A DNA stretch of 64,000 bases from an uncultured Clostridia bacterium (GCA_947383835.1 CANDEV010000003.1:176112-240111), one strand, 5' to 3'. Numbered from the stretch's first letter, positions 38,851-47,175 are shown. The notes: generated from the letters alone by a model not told the origin. Program-made: numbers and translations.

Positions 38851-40245
38851 TATGAGGAGACGGAGGACGGCAAGGTCACAGAAATAAAAAACGACGTCCG
38901 CGTCAGACTGCTTAACGGCGATACGGGGGATACCATAAACGGTACAATGTTCCGCCGTCTTTGGGTACGGGATTATTTCCTCGGCGGCGGAGCTTACGCA
39001 TACATACAACGGGATATTTACGGTATGCCCGCCGCTTTGTACTACGTTGACGAAAGCAGATTAAGCACAATACCCAACTGCAAGGCTATTTTTAAGGATT
39101 ACTCCGTATCGGTGGACGGAAATATCTATCCCAAAAGCGATTTTTTGAAGATACTGCGGAACAGCAAGGGCAACGGCAAGGGAGCGGGTATTGTCTCGGA
39201 AAGCGGGACAATGCTTGCAACTGCTTACAATACAATGCTTTACGAAAACAGCGTTGTTAAAAAGGGCGGCAATAAAAAGGGCTTTTTCACGTCTCAAAAT
39301 CAGCAGTCGAAAGAAGCAATGAAGTCTATAAAGGACGCTTGGCGGGAAATGAATTCCTCCAGTCAGAGAATGGAGGATAATGTTTGCGTTCTCAATGCGG
39401 GTATGGATTTCAAGGAAGTTTCCAACACATCTATGGATATGCAGCTCAATCAGAATAAGAAGACCAATTCGGGAGAAATTTGCGGTATTTTCGGCATTTC
39501 GTCCAACATGATGTCGGGTAATGCTTCCGCGGAAACAAAGGAAAATTTTATTACCGACACGCTTACTCCGCTGCTCAATATTTTTGAGACGGCTTTTGAC
39601 TCCGATCTGCTTATGGAGACGGAAAAGGGTAAGCGGTATTTTGCCTTTGACACCCGTGAGCTGACACGAGGTGATATTCTCAAACGGTATCAGGCTTATG
39701 CTATAGGAAAAGAAAAAGGCTTTATACAAATAGACGATATACGGAAACAAGAAGATATGCCGCCGCTGAACATTCCGTTTATAAATCTTGGTCTTGGGGA
39801 TGTGTTGTATAATCCCGAAACAGGGGAAATTTATACTCCGAACACTGATAGGGTTATCAATATTCATGATTTGGGCTGGTCTTTAGGGGAAAATAATAAT
39901 GACGAATCGGAGGAAATTTCGGATAATGAGGAGGAACTGCGTTTCAATCCGAATCACGATCCAAAGAATGGTAAGTTTACAAGCAGTTCCGGCGGGATTT
40001 CCTCAAAAGACTTGACAACCGTCGGAAAAAATGTTAAACTTGATTCAAAGGGAACTCCGTATAAACATTCCGAATTAAAATTGCCAAAAAAGGAATATGG
40101 CAAGGTAATCCGTGAAATTGATGATTTGTATGATAAAAAATATAAGGGCTTGGAAAAATCACTTCATAGGTCAGGTAACTATATATACAGATTTGAAATT
40201 CATGATTTTGACGAATATAATATATTCCACAAATACAAAATTTAA
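38851..40245 (+). pseudogene. Phage portal protein, 5'-truncated (left prophage remnant)
   Basis: Near-identical in DNA to 48182-49576 (constant offset 9331) up to about 39950. It lacks the N-terminus and start region and is preceded in frame by the TAG of the IS fragment. It encodes the portal core (RRLWVRDYFLGGGAYAYIQR, GIFGISSNMMSG) and a C-terminal tail after the NPNHDPKNGKFTSS linker. That tail, about 80 residues, differs clearly from the right copy, then becomes identical again for the last 20 residues. Not expected to make a working portal. Confidence 0.85.
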
Positions 40246-40257
40246 CGGAGGTTTATA

Positions 40258-40482
40258 ATGGAGCAATTAAAAGACATTATCGAAAAAACAATTGACGCTC
40301 GCGAGGAGTACACGCTTTATATAATGGCTCTTGTGCGCAGCAAGCCCGAATTAATGACGGACATTTTAAACTTTCTTAAAGAAAACCCGAAATCTACTTC
40401 CGCGGAAATAATGGATTTTACAGACGGTTTTCTTTTTGATGAAAACGGAGAACTCTTTCCCGAATTCAGATGTGTGGATTAA
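40258..40482 (+). CDS. Small acidic protein after portal (possible immunity protein), left copy
   Basis: 74 aa, MEQLKDIIEKTIDAREEYTL onward, acidic, ending EFRCVD. The right copy at 49589 differs only at the last few residues (EFICAD). ATG 40258 follows ACGGAGG. It is 12 bp after a portal gene whose C-terminal tail is variable, the arrangement seen for toxin-immunity pairs. Alternatively it is a small head-assembly protein. Function not demonstrable from sequence. Confidence 0.6.
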   Translation: MEQLKDIIEKTIDAREEYTLYIMALVRSKPELMTDILNFLKENPKSTSAEIMDFTDGFLFDENGELFPEFRCVD

Positions 40483-40488
40483 TTTTAA

Positions 40489-40525
40489 GGCGTTTTGCAG
40501 TCAACTGCAAAACGCCCTAATTTTT
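40489..40525. terminator. Phage hairpin terminator
   Basis: GGCGTTTTGCAGT and ACTGCAAAACGCC form a perfect 13-bp stem, flanked by T-runs. The same hairpin recurs at 49828 and 54100, with a half copy at 43982, always at module ends. Confidence 0.8.
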
Positions 40526-40539
40526 AATAATTTAAAAAC

Positions 40540-41358
40540 TTATTGTCCAAATAATTCAGAAAATATATAACTGCTTGATTCTTCAATAATTCCCTGCAAA
40601 TCGTCACCTTCGTCGCAAATTTCTCCGTAAACATCAAGATATGCAATTTCATTGGGTTGTGTTCCGGTATAGCTTCCCATTGAATTTTCAATAACGGCAT
40701 ATACTTTCCATCTTCCGGTCTCTGCACAAAAATTATATCCTCTATCACTTAACTGGAGAGGAAACGGTTTTCCGGACGGAGCTATGCCATAAACAATTAT
40801 ATTTCTAACTTCGTCTTCCGGTTTTGTATTTACATAAACTTTTACAGTATCGTTAGTAGATGCGGTATAAGCACTGAGGAAAATCGAATATCCTGTAGGC
40901 TCTGTTTTTACATTGACAGTACATACAGCAGTATCGTATTTATCAAAATGTTTTGCTTGTGCAGTTATTTCGGCTGTACCTTTTTTGTGCGCGGTAATCT
41001 TTCCGAATTCATCAACAGAAACAATATCTGAATTACTTGAAGACCAAACAACCTTATTGCGCTGTTTATTATTTGAAAGAAGTACAGTAGCATAAAGTTC
41101 AACGTTTTCATCAGGTCGTAACGTGAGTTCCGTATAGTTAATGGATACTTGAGAAATAGTAGCATTGACTTCAATTAAAAGAAATATGCCAGGAACTAAA
41201 AATAATATTGCAATTAGTGATATTATAATAACCGTTTTGATATTTTTTAAGATTTTTATATATAAACCTTTAATTGTATTATAGTTATATTTTTTTAACT
41301 CTATAATTTTATTTATTAAATCATATTTTTTTATTAAATCTATAATTTTTTCAAACAT
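40540..41358 (-). CDS. Membrane-anchored Big2 (Ig-like) protein, prophage moron, copy 1
   Basis: 272 aa on the strand opposite to the phage structural genes. A cytoplasmic N-terminus, one transmembrane helix (about residues 40-62) and a bacterial Ig-like Big2 domain (VVWSSSNSDIVSVDEFGKIT, KKGTAEITAQA) are followed by a second beta domain. It has its own promoter (TTGCAA-16-TATAAT) and terminator, the hallmarks of a moron expressed in the lysogen. ATG 41358 follows GGGGGATT. A related protein is encoded at 54137-54931. Likely displayed at the surface. Confidence 0.8.
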   Translation of the reverse strand: MFEKIIDLIKKYDLINKIIELKKYNYNTIKGLYIKILKNIKTVIIISLIAILFLVPGIFLLIEVNATISQVSINYTELTLRPDENVELYATVLLSNNKQRNKVVWSSSNSDIVSVDEFGKITAHKKGTAEITAQAKHFDKYDTAVCTVNVKTEPTGYSIFLSAYTASTNDTVKVYVNTKPEDEVRNIIVYGIAPSGKPFPLQLSDRGYNFCAETGRWKVYAVIENSMGSYTGTQPNEIAYLDVYGEICDEGDDLQGIIEESSSYIFSELFGQ

Positions 41359-41414
41359 TTTATAATCCCCCGTAAAATTATTGTATATATGCTGATTCCG
41401 TGTCCGCAATAACT

Positions 41415-41442
41415 ATTATACAATATTTACGTAAACTTGCAA
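41415..41442 (-). promoter_or_regulatory. Promoter of Big2 moron 1
   Basis: Minus strand TTGCAA (41437-41442), 16-bp spacer, TATAAT (41415-41420). The same arrangement precedes moron 2. Confidence 0.75.
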
Positions 41443-41542
41443 TATTTTTTGGAATTTAAAATCATTATATTACATTTTTCAGCAAAATACTGTAATTTTT
41501 ATAATGGTTTTGTGTAAAATGCTAAGATAATTATTTGAAGTA

Positions 41543-41568
41543 AAGTGTCCGTTCGGGACTCTTTTTTT
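41543..41568 (+). terminator. Phage intergenic hairpin before capsid gene (left)
   Basis: AAGTGTCCGTTCGGGACTCT followed by T7. Near-identical sequence lies before the right capsid gene (49906) and before 55191. Confidence 0.6.
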
Positions 41569-41622
41569 ATGCTACAATGTAATTAAGGGAAACCTTTAAT
41601 TTATTGAAACGGAGGAAATATC

Positions 41623-42056
41623 ATGAAAGGAAAAAATAAAATTCCCGAAGCGGAGTACCGTGCCGACGAAATAAAAACTCTGGAGGAAAAGTGCGGCTCT
41701 CTTATTACGGAAATGGAGCAGCTTATCGGAAAGGCTAAGTCCGAGGTAAGGGCTTTTTCGGAGGACGAGACAAAAAGGCTCTCCGAAATCGAAAAGGAAG
41801 TAGAGGGTCTTAACGCTACTATCGAAGCGGAACGCCGCGCGGAGGCTGTCAAGGCAAGCATTAACGCCCAAAAGCAGTCCGAACAGAGGGCGGAAACTCC
41901 CACCGAAACGCAGAACAGCGATATTGCTGAGGCTGAAAAGAGGGCTTTTACGGCGTTCATTCAGTCGGGCGGACATCTCCCTGCCGAGACCAGAGCGGGT
42001 GAACAGAATATCACTATGGGAAATAACGGTGCTATCATTCCCGTGTCAATTGCCGG
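41623..42056 (+). pseudogene. Major capsid protein, N-terminal fragment (left prophage remnant)
   Basis: The first 144 codons match the capsid gene at 49981 and cover the N-terminal scaffold-like (delta) region. After GTGTCAATTGCCGG at 42056 the sequence departs abruptly into the leader of a holin gene. About 80% of the capsid and everything between capsid and holin is deleted. The reading frame runs on to 42150 out of the holin frame. Confidence 0.85.
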
Positions 42057-42079
42057 TAAATTTTTTAGGAGGTGTAAAC

Positions 42080-42459
42080 ATGAACGACATTTACAAAAGC
42101 TTCATAAGCGGGATCATAGGAATTATGGGGTTTCTTATCGGGGACTTTGACGGGCTTTTCAGCTGATAATTGCGGACTACATATCGGGTGTTATCGTGGC
42201 TGTTGTGAAGAAAAAGCTTTCCAGCGAGATAGGCGCAAAGGGTATCGCGAAAAAGGTACTCATGCTGATTATTGTGGCTGTTGCGAACGTCCTTGACGTG
42301 CAGATCATTGGCGTCGGTGCAGCTTTGTGAAATATTACCATTATTTTCCGTGCGGCGAACGAGGTTATTTCGCTGCTGGAGAATACGGGGGCGTTGGGGG
42401 TGCCTTATCCCCAGAAGCTTATGGACGTGCTGGAGCAGTTGAAGAATAAAAATAAGTAA
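42080..42459 (+). pseudogene. Phage holin, broken by frameshift and nonsense codon
   Basis: ATG 42080 follows AGGAGGTG. The first frame gives MNDIYKSFISGIIGIMGFLI and ends at TGA 42164-42166. A different frame continues the same protein (LIIADYISGVIVAVVKKKLS...VANVLDV), is interrupted by TGA at 42328-42330 where a CGA Arg codon would fit, and resumes NITIIFRAANEVISLLENTG to TAA 42457-42459. The pieces match toxin-secretion/phage-lysis holins. Two lesions mark it as dead. Confidence 0.82.
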
Positions 42460-42494
42460 ACCCAACAATTCCGTTGTATTGTTCGGCAAGATTA

Positions 42495-42516
42495 TTTGAC
42501 CCCCATTTTGACCCAC
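42495..42516. repeat. Possible integrase arm-site repeat, left
   Basis: TTTGACCCCCATTTTGACCC with following AC is a tandem TGACNCC pair. It resembles TTGACACCCATTTGACACC at 42730-42748 on the other side of the tRNA core. Confidence 0.5.
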
Positions 42517-42582
42517 ACTCTTAAGACTATTAAGGTATTTTGGGTGTATTTAAGACGCTTTTTATGACTTAAACAAAAATAA

Positions 42583-42628
42583 AAAAATCCCTGCAAATTA
42601 CGCAAAATACGTAATTTGCAGGGATTTC
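42583..42628 (-). terminator. Terminator downstream of tRNA-Pro fragment
   Basis: AAATCCCTGCAAATTACG and CGTAATTTGCAGGGATTT form a perfect 18-bp stem with T7 on the minus-strand side, in the place expected for the tRNA transcript's terminator. Confidence 0.8.
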
Positions 42629-42632
42629 ATCT

Positions 42633-42680
42633 TGGTCGAGGCGACGGGACTTGAACCCACGGCCTCTGCGTCCCGAACGC
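42633..42680 (-). tRNA. 3' fragment of tRNA-Pro(CGG), prophage attachment site
   Basis: Read on the minus strand, the 48 bases hold the 3' half of a tRNA. They include an anticodon loop TTCGGGA (anticodon CGG), the T-arm with TTCAAGT and an acceptor end GCCTCGACCA. The 5' half is missing; beyond 42680 comes unrelated prophage sequence with the integrase gene 71 bp away. This is the usual outcome of tyrosine-recombinase integration into a tRNA 3' end. The restored whole tRNA should lie at the other prophage end, outside the window. Confidence 0.85.
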
Positions 42681-42729
42681 AATTAAAAACATCTTTCAAC
42701 TGTTTATATAACACAACTACCCCGTTCAA

Positions 42730-42748
42730 TTGACACCCATTTGACACC
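42730..42748. repeat. Possible integrase arm-site repeat, right
   Basis: TTGACACCCATTTGACACC, two TGACACC units 11 bp apart, next to the integrase stop. It resembles 42495-42516. Confidence 0.5.
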
Positions 42749-42750
42749 TA

Positions 42751-43920
42751 TTAACCAATTTTACGGAGATATTCGTCAAGCTTCTCAATTTGCTTTGACT
42801 TGTATATACTATCCAAATGCGTATATATTTCCATGGTCGTTTGGACGTCGGCGTGTCCTGCCTGCTCCTTAGCGGTGAGCAGGTCAACACCTGCAATGTA
42901 CATCAAAGTTATAAACGTATGTCTAAGCATATGAGCAGTAATGCGGGGAATGACAAAAGGGATTTTTTTTGGTGCAAATCTGCTTTTAGGTTTATGATAC
43001 TGCTCCATTGTACCGGTTTGCTCGTTTGGTACTAATACGCCGCTGAAATCGCCAAACTTAAAATTAAGCTCGGCGAGGTAACTGTCCCAAAGCCGCTTAT
43101 ATGCACTTTCGGACATCATTCCGCCTGACGCATTGGGACAAACCAACATACTGTTATTTCGCGGCTCGTTGGCAAGGAAGTCCGCCAAAACCTGTGGTAT
43201 ATATACTGTCCGCATACCCGCAGCAGTCTTGGTGCAATCCTTTACAACGCTTTTACCGTTTATCATTTCTACAGCTTTATTTACATTTATTGTCTTTTTC
43301 TCTAAATTAATATCAGTCCAGAGCAATGGTATCAATTCACCCCGCCGCAAGCCTGCGTACATCATTATCATAGCCATACGGTGCGCACGGTGCTCTGTAG
43401 GCGCTGTGATCCACTCCTGCTCCTCTTTTGTTAAAGCACGCCGTGTCTCTTTGGGAGCTTCGGCGGGGAGCTTGACAGATAAAGCCGGGTTATAATCTAT
43501 GACTCGATTGTCAATCGCAAGACGGAAAATCTGACTTGCGGCATTTTTTACGTCCTTAAGAGTTTTCAGCGCATAACCCTCGGAGGAAAGCCCGATAATG
43601 ATGTCTTGTATGTCTGCTGTACGAATTTTACCGATCTGCATGGAGGCAATAGGAACAAGATTTTTCACACGATAAGAATATGTGTTATACCGTCCGTTTG
43701 AGACTTCAAGCTTTTTCAATTTCAGCCAGCGGTCAGCCCATTGTCCGAACGTGTCCCTTTCGGCTGAAACGTCAATGCCCTTGCCAAGCTGTATTTTGAT
43801 TTCCTGAACTTTGCGTTCCAGCTCGCGGTTGTTGGCTGCGTACACATACTTGTACTTGCCGTTGCCTATATAAACCTTGCTTTGGAGCCGCCCGTCCTTT
43901 CGCTTGGTGTTTTTTATCAT
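42751..43920 (-). CDS. int: Phage tyrosine recombinase (integrase)
   Basis: 389 aa. An N-terminal arm-binding region (GNGKYKYVYAANNRELERKV), a SAM-like core-binding domain and a C-terminal catalytic domain are present. Catalytic residues are the Arg in MYAGLRRGELIPLLW, His-x-x-Arg in HMLRHTFITLMY, His in AGHADVQTT and the nucleophile Tyr in EIYTHLD. It integrates the right prophage into tRNA-Pro and lies with its 3' end at the attachment site, the common Tn916/phage layout. It appears intact. Confidence 0.94.
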   Translation of the reverse strand: MIKNTKRKDGRLQSKVYIGNGKYKYVYAANNRELERKVQEIKIQLGKGIDVSAERDTFGQWADRWLKLKKLEVSNGRYNTYSYRVKNLVPIASMQIGKIRTADIQDIIIGLSSEGYALKTLKDVKNAASQIFRLAIDNRVIDYNPALSVKLPAEAPKETRRALTKEEQEWITAPTEHRAHRMAMIMMYAGLRRGELIPLLWTDINLEKKTINVNKAVEMINGKSVVKDCTKTAAGMRTVYIPQVLADFLANEPRNNSMLVCPNASGGMMSESAYKRLWDSYLAELNFKFGDFSGVLVPNEQTGTMEQYHKPKSRFAPKKIPFVIPRITAHMLRHTFITLMYIAGVDLLTAKEQAGHADVQTTMEIYTHLDSIYKSKQIEKLDEYLRKIG

Positions 43921-43938
43921 GGTATCACTCCTTTTTAT

Positions 43939-43978
43939 AAATCCCGCTTGTGTTGTGTAACACAGGCGGGATTTTTTA
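43939..43978. terminator. Hairpin upstream of integrase
   Basis: AAATCCCGC and GCGGGATTTTTT around a GTGTTGTGTAACAC inner stem. It insulates int from the leftward genes; a half copy of the phage CAGTTGACTGCAAAA motif follows. Confidence 0.7.
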
Positions 43979-44039
43979 TTTTACAGTTGACTGCAAAAAT
44001 ATTTTATAAATACCTATTCAACGTGATAACAAGTTTCTC

Positions 44040-44708
44040 TTAGTAATATTTTAAAACTATTTTTACAGAAATCCGACCATTTTCGGCTTCAATTACTTCT
44101 GAAATCTCCGCATGATACTGTATACAGTAAGAATTAATACGGTCTAATAAATCATAATACTTTTTAGGGGCATATCCTACATCATAACCATTTTTGGCAA
44201 AAAGCCATCTTATATAATCTCTGTCATAATCACAAATAAGTCTAACTTGGTCACCTTCTTCAATGTCTTCAAGTGTTTCCTGCATTTCTTTTGAGCGAGA
44301 CAAAAGGGCAAAACTTTCTTCCTTGTTTAGTACTATCTCACTATCCGGAACATAAAAAGCAATATCTATGTAAATATCATCTCCATTAAATTCAACGATT
44401 TTTGATTTTATTGGATAACCTTTTGTTAAATGGTCATATGCCATATCTTTAAGACTATTTTTATATAAATATCCCAAGTGAATATTGTTTGCAGAATAAA
44501 TTGCAATCGCCTCATTATCGTATGGATTTTCAGGCTCTAATTTAACTATTACAGAAGCGTCATTACGAGTACACTCTTTTATCTTATCCATATCAGGTGC
44601 TCTATCTTTTATAATGCAGACTTGAACATCGTGGTAAACATATTTGTAGTGCATATCGTCAACATGATCCGGCAAAAGTTGAAATTTAATATCACTGGAA
44701 AACACCAT
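44040..44708 (-). CDS. HIRAN-domain protein
   Basis: 222 aa. The central segment VIVKLEPENPYDNEAIAIYS, followed by HLGYLYKNSLKDM, is a HIRAN domain, a fold that binds single-stranded 3' DNA ends at stalled forks. The C-terminal half has no recognised domain. It is in the lysogeny module beside the repressor, so it could protect DNA or exclude other phages. Role in this phage unknown. Confidence 0.78.
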   Translation of the reverse strand: MVFSSDIKFQLLPDHVDDMHYKYVYHDVQVCIIKDRAPDMDKIKECTRNDASVIVKLEPENPYDNEAIAIYSANNIHLGYLYKNSLKDMAYDHLTKGYPIKSKIVEFNGDDIYIDIAFYVPDSEIVLNKEESFALLSRSKEMQETLEDIEEGDQVRLICDYDRDYIRWLFAKNGYDVGYAPKKYYDLLDRINSYCIQYHAEISEVIEAENGRISVKIVLKYY

Positions 44709-44798
44709 TTTTACATTCCTCCATACTTTTACACATCTTTAATATTCTGCTTTACAAGACCAAGAACTTTATTTTAACCACCAGCATAGGCAGTTATT

Positions 44799-45242
44799 TT
44801 AATCTTCACTTTTAAATATTGCAAGACCAAGAGAATCCTCTCCAAACAAGAGGCTTATTGTGGCATTACCGTGAGTCCAGTAATAATTTTTATCTGTAGA
44901 GTAATCTTCAATTTCTCCATATGCTTTTTCAAGTGTTTTTATAATTGCATTACTATCTGCACCACTGGGATAAATAATAGTAACGCTTGTCAACTCGTTG
45001 TTTTCAAACATAAAACGAGCACTTTTACAGTACTGATCAAAAATCTTAATATCACGATAAGTAAGATCACCCTTATATTCCTCATAATAATCATCAGAAT
45101 AGCCTAATTGTTCTATTACTTGATTTTTAGTAACGCCCAAATCAATTTCACCAATCAATTTTTCTTCCGAGCCGTTAGATGAACAAGCGTAAAAAGATAA
45201 AGTGATTACAATAATTAAAAATAAACTAAATATTTTTTTCAT
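44799..45242 (-). CDS. Prophage-encoded lipoprotein
   Basis: 147 aa from ATG 45242 (GGGGGA upstream). Signal MKKIFSLFLIIVITLSFYAC with the lipobox cysteine at residue 20, then a small mixed domain (DLGVTKNQVIEQLGY, SVTIIYPSG, SLLFGEDSLGLAIF). A surface lipoprotein next to the repressor is probably a lysogenic-conversion or superinfection-exclusion factor. The family resembles SmpA/BamE-like small lipoproteins only loosely. Confidence 0.7.
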   Translation of the reverse strand: MKKIFSLFLIIVITLSFYACSSNGSEEKLIGEIDLGVTKNQVIEQLGYSDDYYEEYKGDLTYRDIKIFDQYCKSARFMFENNELTSVTIIYPSGADSNAIIKTLEKAYGEIEDYSTDKNYYWTHGNATISLLFGEDSLGLAIFKSED

Positions 45243-45260
45243 TTGGTATTCCCCCATATT

Positions 45261-45893
45261 TTATACGTTCTTAATAATCTGCCTTACAAGTCCGACAATG
45301 CTGATACGTTCAAGTTCCTCGTCCTCAAAAATTCGAGGCGGGTACATGGGATTGATACTTATAAGTTCAATAAAATTTTCACCCGCATTGATTTTCTTGA
45401 CAACTCCCTCCTCGCCGTCAATCAGAACAACAGCGATTTGACCGTTATCTACACATGGCTGCCTACGGACAACTATAGTATCGCCGTCCTCGATCTTGGG
45501 GTACATACTATCACCGCTGACCCTAATGCACATCATATCGGGTACATCTGATACATTGGCAATAAACAAAGGCATATAGTCTACTATGCAATTATCCGCA
45601 TACGTGCCAAAGCCTGCCGAAACAGTTTCAAACACAGGTATCATGTGAACTTTGCTGTTAGGCAGAATTTCGATGTTGCTTTCAACATTTTCATCTTCCC
45701 ACCCCATAAGATACGCAGGAGTAACATTCAAAGCTTTAGAGAAAGCAACAATAGCAGATTGTGTAATGTCTCTTATTCCCATTTCAATTTTGTTAATTGA
45801 AGAACGAGATTTGTAACCAACCTTTTGCGCCAATTCATCTTGAGTAATTCCCAGTTTATTTCTTAAATATCTAATACGTTCGCCAACTTCCAT
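45261..45893 (-). CDS. CI-like phage repressor with S24 peptidase domain
   Basis: 210 aa. N-terminal XRE HTH (RIRYLRNKLGITQDELAQKV...SRSSINKIEMG) and a C-terminal LexA/CI-type autoprotease. A cleavage-like Ala-Gly is in VSAGFGTY, catalytic Ser in RVSGDSMYPKIEDGD and catalytic Lys in VVKKINAG. It should hold the prophage silent and self-cleave after DNA damage. ATG 45893 follows GGAGG. It is divergent from the Cro-like gene, with matching operator sites between them. Confidence 0.93.
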   Translation of the reverse strand: MEVGERIRYLRNKLGITQDELAQKVGYKSRSSINKIEMGIRDITQSAIVAFSKALNVTPAYLMGWEDENVESNIEILPNSKVHMIPVFETVSAGFGTYADNCIVDYMPLFIANVSDVPDMMCIRVSGDSMYPKIEDGDTIVVRRQPCVDNGQIAVVLIDGEEGVVKKINAGENFIELISINPMYPPRIFEDEELERISIVGLVRQIIKNV

Positions 45894-45920
45894 TATTTTC
45901 GCCTCCAACCTTTGTAGACA

Positions 45921-45950
45921 ATTATAGCATAAATTTTATCTATATGTCAA
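45921..45950 (-). promoter_or_regulatory. Repressor promoter (leftward)
   Basis: Minus strand TTGACA (45945-45950), 18-bp spacer, TATAAT (45921-45926). Confidence 0.78.
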
Positions 45951-45976
45951 CAAAAAATAACAAATTCGGTGCCAAA

Positions 45977-45991
45977 TTGTCAACAAGAATT
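45977..45991. promoter_or_regulatory. Lysogeny operator, left
   Basis: TTGTCAACAAGAATT is the exact inverse of AATTCTTGTTGACAA at 46036-46050; a third TGTCAACAAA lies at 45945. These are likely CI/Cro sites. Confidence 0.7.
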
Positions 45992-46035
45992 TACGTGTAT
46001 TTTTGTGCAAATAGTAGAATAAAAAAATAATCATC

Positions 46036-46050
46036 AATTCTTGTTGACAA
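46036..46050. promoter_or_regulatory. Lysogeny operator, right
   Basis: AATTCTTGTTGACAA overlaps the -35 of the rightward promoter, so repressor bound here would block early transcription. Confidence 0.72.
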
Positions 46051-46072
46051 ATATGCTACAAAGTGATATTAT
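46044..46072 (+). promoter_or_regulatory. Early rightward promoter
   Basis: TTGACA (46044-46049), 17-bp spacer, TATTAT (46067-46072), reading into the Cro-like gene. Confidence 0.78.
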
Positions 46073-46111
46073 ACAATTACAGGAAGTAAATCAATATATG
46101 GAGGTGATAAA

Positions 46112-46318
46112 ATGACAAATACCGTACTACTTAATGAAAAAATACGCAATGCCAATTGTACTAAGGGTACGCTGGCGACGACACTCAAATTATCGCGTGG
46201 TGGACTATGGAAAAAGTTATCAGGACAAACAGAGTTTACAGTAGCGGAAATGACGGTTATTTCTGATGTATTAGGACTCAGCGATAGGGAAAAAATTAAT
46301 ATTTTTTTTGCTCAATAA
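46112..46318 (+). CDS. Cro-like small HTH protein
   Basis: 68 aa with a Cro/CI-type HTH: KGTLATTLKLSRGGLWKKLSG. It is divergent from the repressor and follows the early promoter, the standard place of cro. ATG 46112 follows GGAGGTG. It should compete for the TTGTTGACA-type operators and favour lytic genes. Confidence 0.82.
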   Translation: MTNTVLLNEKIRNANCTKGTLATTLKLSRGGLWKKLSGQTEFTVAEMTVISDVLGLSDREKINIFFAQ

Positions 46319-46602
46319 GTAGCCATATTGGCTACAACTTGCTTTGTCGTGACTGCCCGTTTTAAAATCAGCATATCGACAAATTAAAGATTGATTATCT
46401 TTTGGTATTCAAACGTCCAGTCTGAATCGGCATATCCACACCCGCCTGTTAAAGTAAATCCATTAGATATTAAGAATTTGTCGTTATCTGTATCAGATTT
46501 TGTTTTCACAATTATATACGCATACTTTTTTCGTAACAAATTCACACAATCACCCCCTTTTATCTAAAAGCGGGCAGTCACGGCAAAGCAAGTTAAATGG
46601 CT
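46319..46602. repeat. Inverted-repeat-bounded segment
   Basis: Arms 46336-46359 (AACTTGCTTTGTCGTGACTG plus CCCG) and 46571-46594 are inverse copies with one mismatch in 24; outer TAGCCAT/ATGGCTA extends them. The enclosed 211 bp hold a small reverse gene. The arms could pair in RNA as a huge hairpin, or bound a small mobile or invertible unit. Confidence 0.8.
46384..46545 (-). CDS. 53-residue protein inside the inverted repeat
   Basis: GTG 46545 follows GGGGGTGATT. The product MNLLRKKYAYIIVKTKSDTD continues NDKFLISNGFTLTGGCGYAD to a DWTFEYQKIINL end. It is soluble, beta-rich by appearance, and resembles no family I recognise. Its gene runs against the early phage genes and fills the space between the 24-bp arms almost exactly. 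Confidence 0.6.
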   Translation of the reverse strand: MNLLRKKYAYIIVKTKSDTDNDKFLISNGFTLTGGCGYADSDWTFEYQKIINL

Positions 46603-46695
46603 AATTTTATTTTATCATAGCAAAAAAAATATGTCAACTAAAATTGACAAAGTGTCCGTTGAACATACAAAAATATCATGAGGAGGCAAGAAGAT

Positions 46696-46866
46696 ATGAG
46701 TACACTTGAAACTGCCATAAAACATATGGAAGTGGCAAGGATCACACTAAGTATATCACCCGAAATTGATTTGAATGACCCGAAATTTTTTTCAGTCATA
46801 CTCGCAATCAACACAGTCATAAGCCGTATTGAGAATTTGAAAAGAGGTGAGCAACCGCGAGCGTGA
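46696..46866 (+). CDS. Small phage early protein, 56 aa
   Basis: ATG 46696 follows AGGAGG (46681-46686); the ATG at 46678 precedes that site. The product MSTLETAIKHMEVARITLSI and onward is a helical hairpin-like protein. Unknown function; early region of the prophage. Confidence 0.6.
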   Translation: MSTLETAIKHMEVARITLSISPEIDLNDPKFFSVILAINTVISRIENLKRGEQPRA

Positions 46867-46986
46867 TGGAGGCACAGTCGCAATTGCGCGTTAAAAGTGT
46901 CCGTTTGTAACATTGATTGAAAACAGAAGAATTTTTTAAGGTAACTTAATAAGTTACGAAATCAACTATTGAGGAGGTGAGCAGGT

Positions 46987-47175
46987 ATGTTTATTTCGAA
47001 GAAAAAGTATAACGAACTTATAAATCATATTGAGCAGCTTGAAAAGAAAACAACCGCACATACTTTTGACTTTGGTGTGGTAGACCTCGAGATGCTTTGC
47101 AGAAAGCTTCCGGAGTTCGTGGATAAAAGAATAGCGGCTGATAAGCGCAAATCATCAACCGCTGGAAAAAATTAA
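46987..47175 (+). CDS. Small phage early protein, 62 aa
   Basis: ATG 46987 follows GAGGAGGTGAGCAGG. MFISKKKYNELINHIEQLEK predicts a coiled-coil start and the protein ends with a Lys-rich tail. Unknown function. Its end overlaps the 3' end of the convergent gene by 4 bp. Confidence 0.6.
   Translation: MFISKKKYNELINHIEQLEKKTTAHTFDFGVVDLEMLCRKLPEFVDKRIAADKRKSSTAGKN

Noticed and set aside
39061..39867. 268-residue reverse frame across the portal gene, repeated at 48392-49198
   Set aside because: It is the antisense shadow of a conserved portal gene, identical in both copies only because the portal DNA is. No ribosome site or family resemblance.
42328..42330. TGA in the holin as a recoded selenocysteine or readthrough codon
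   Set aside because: A frameshift nearby and the fit of an Arg codon (CGA to TGA) make simple decay far more likely.
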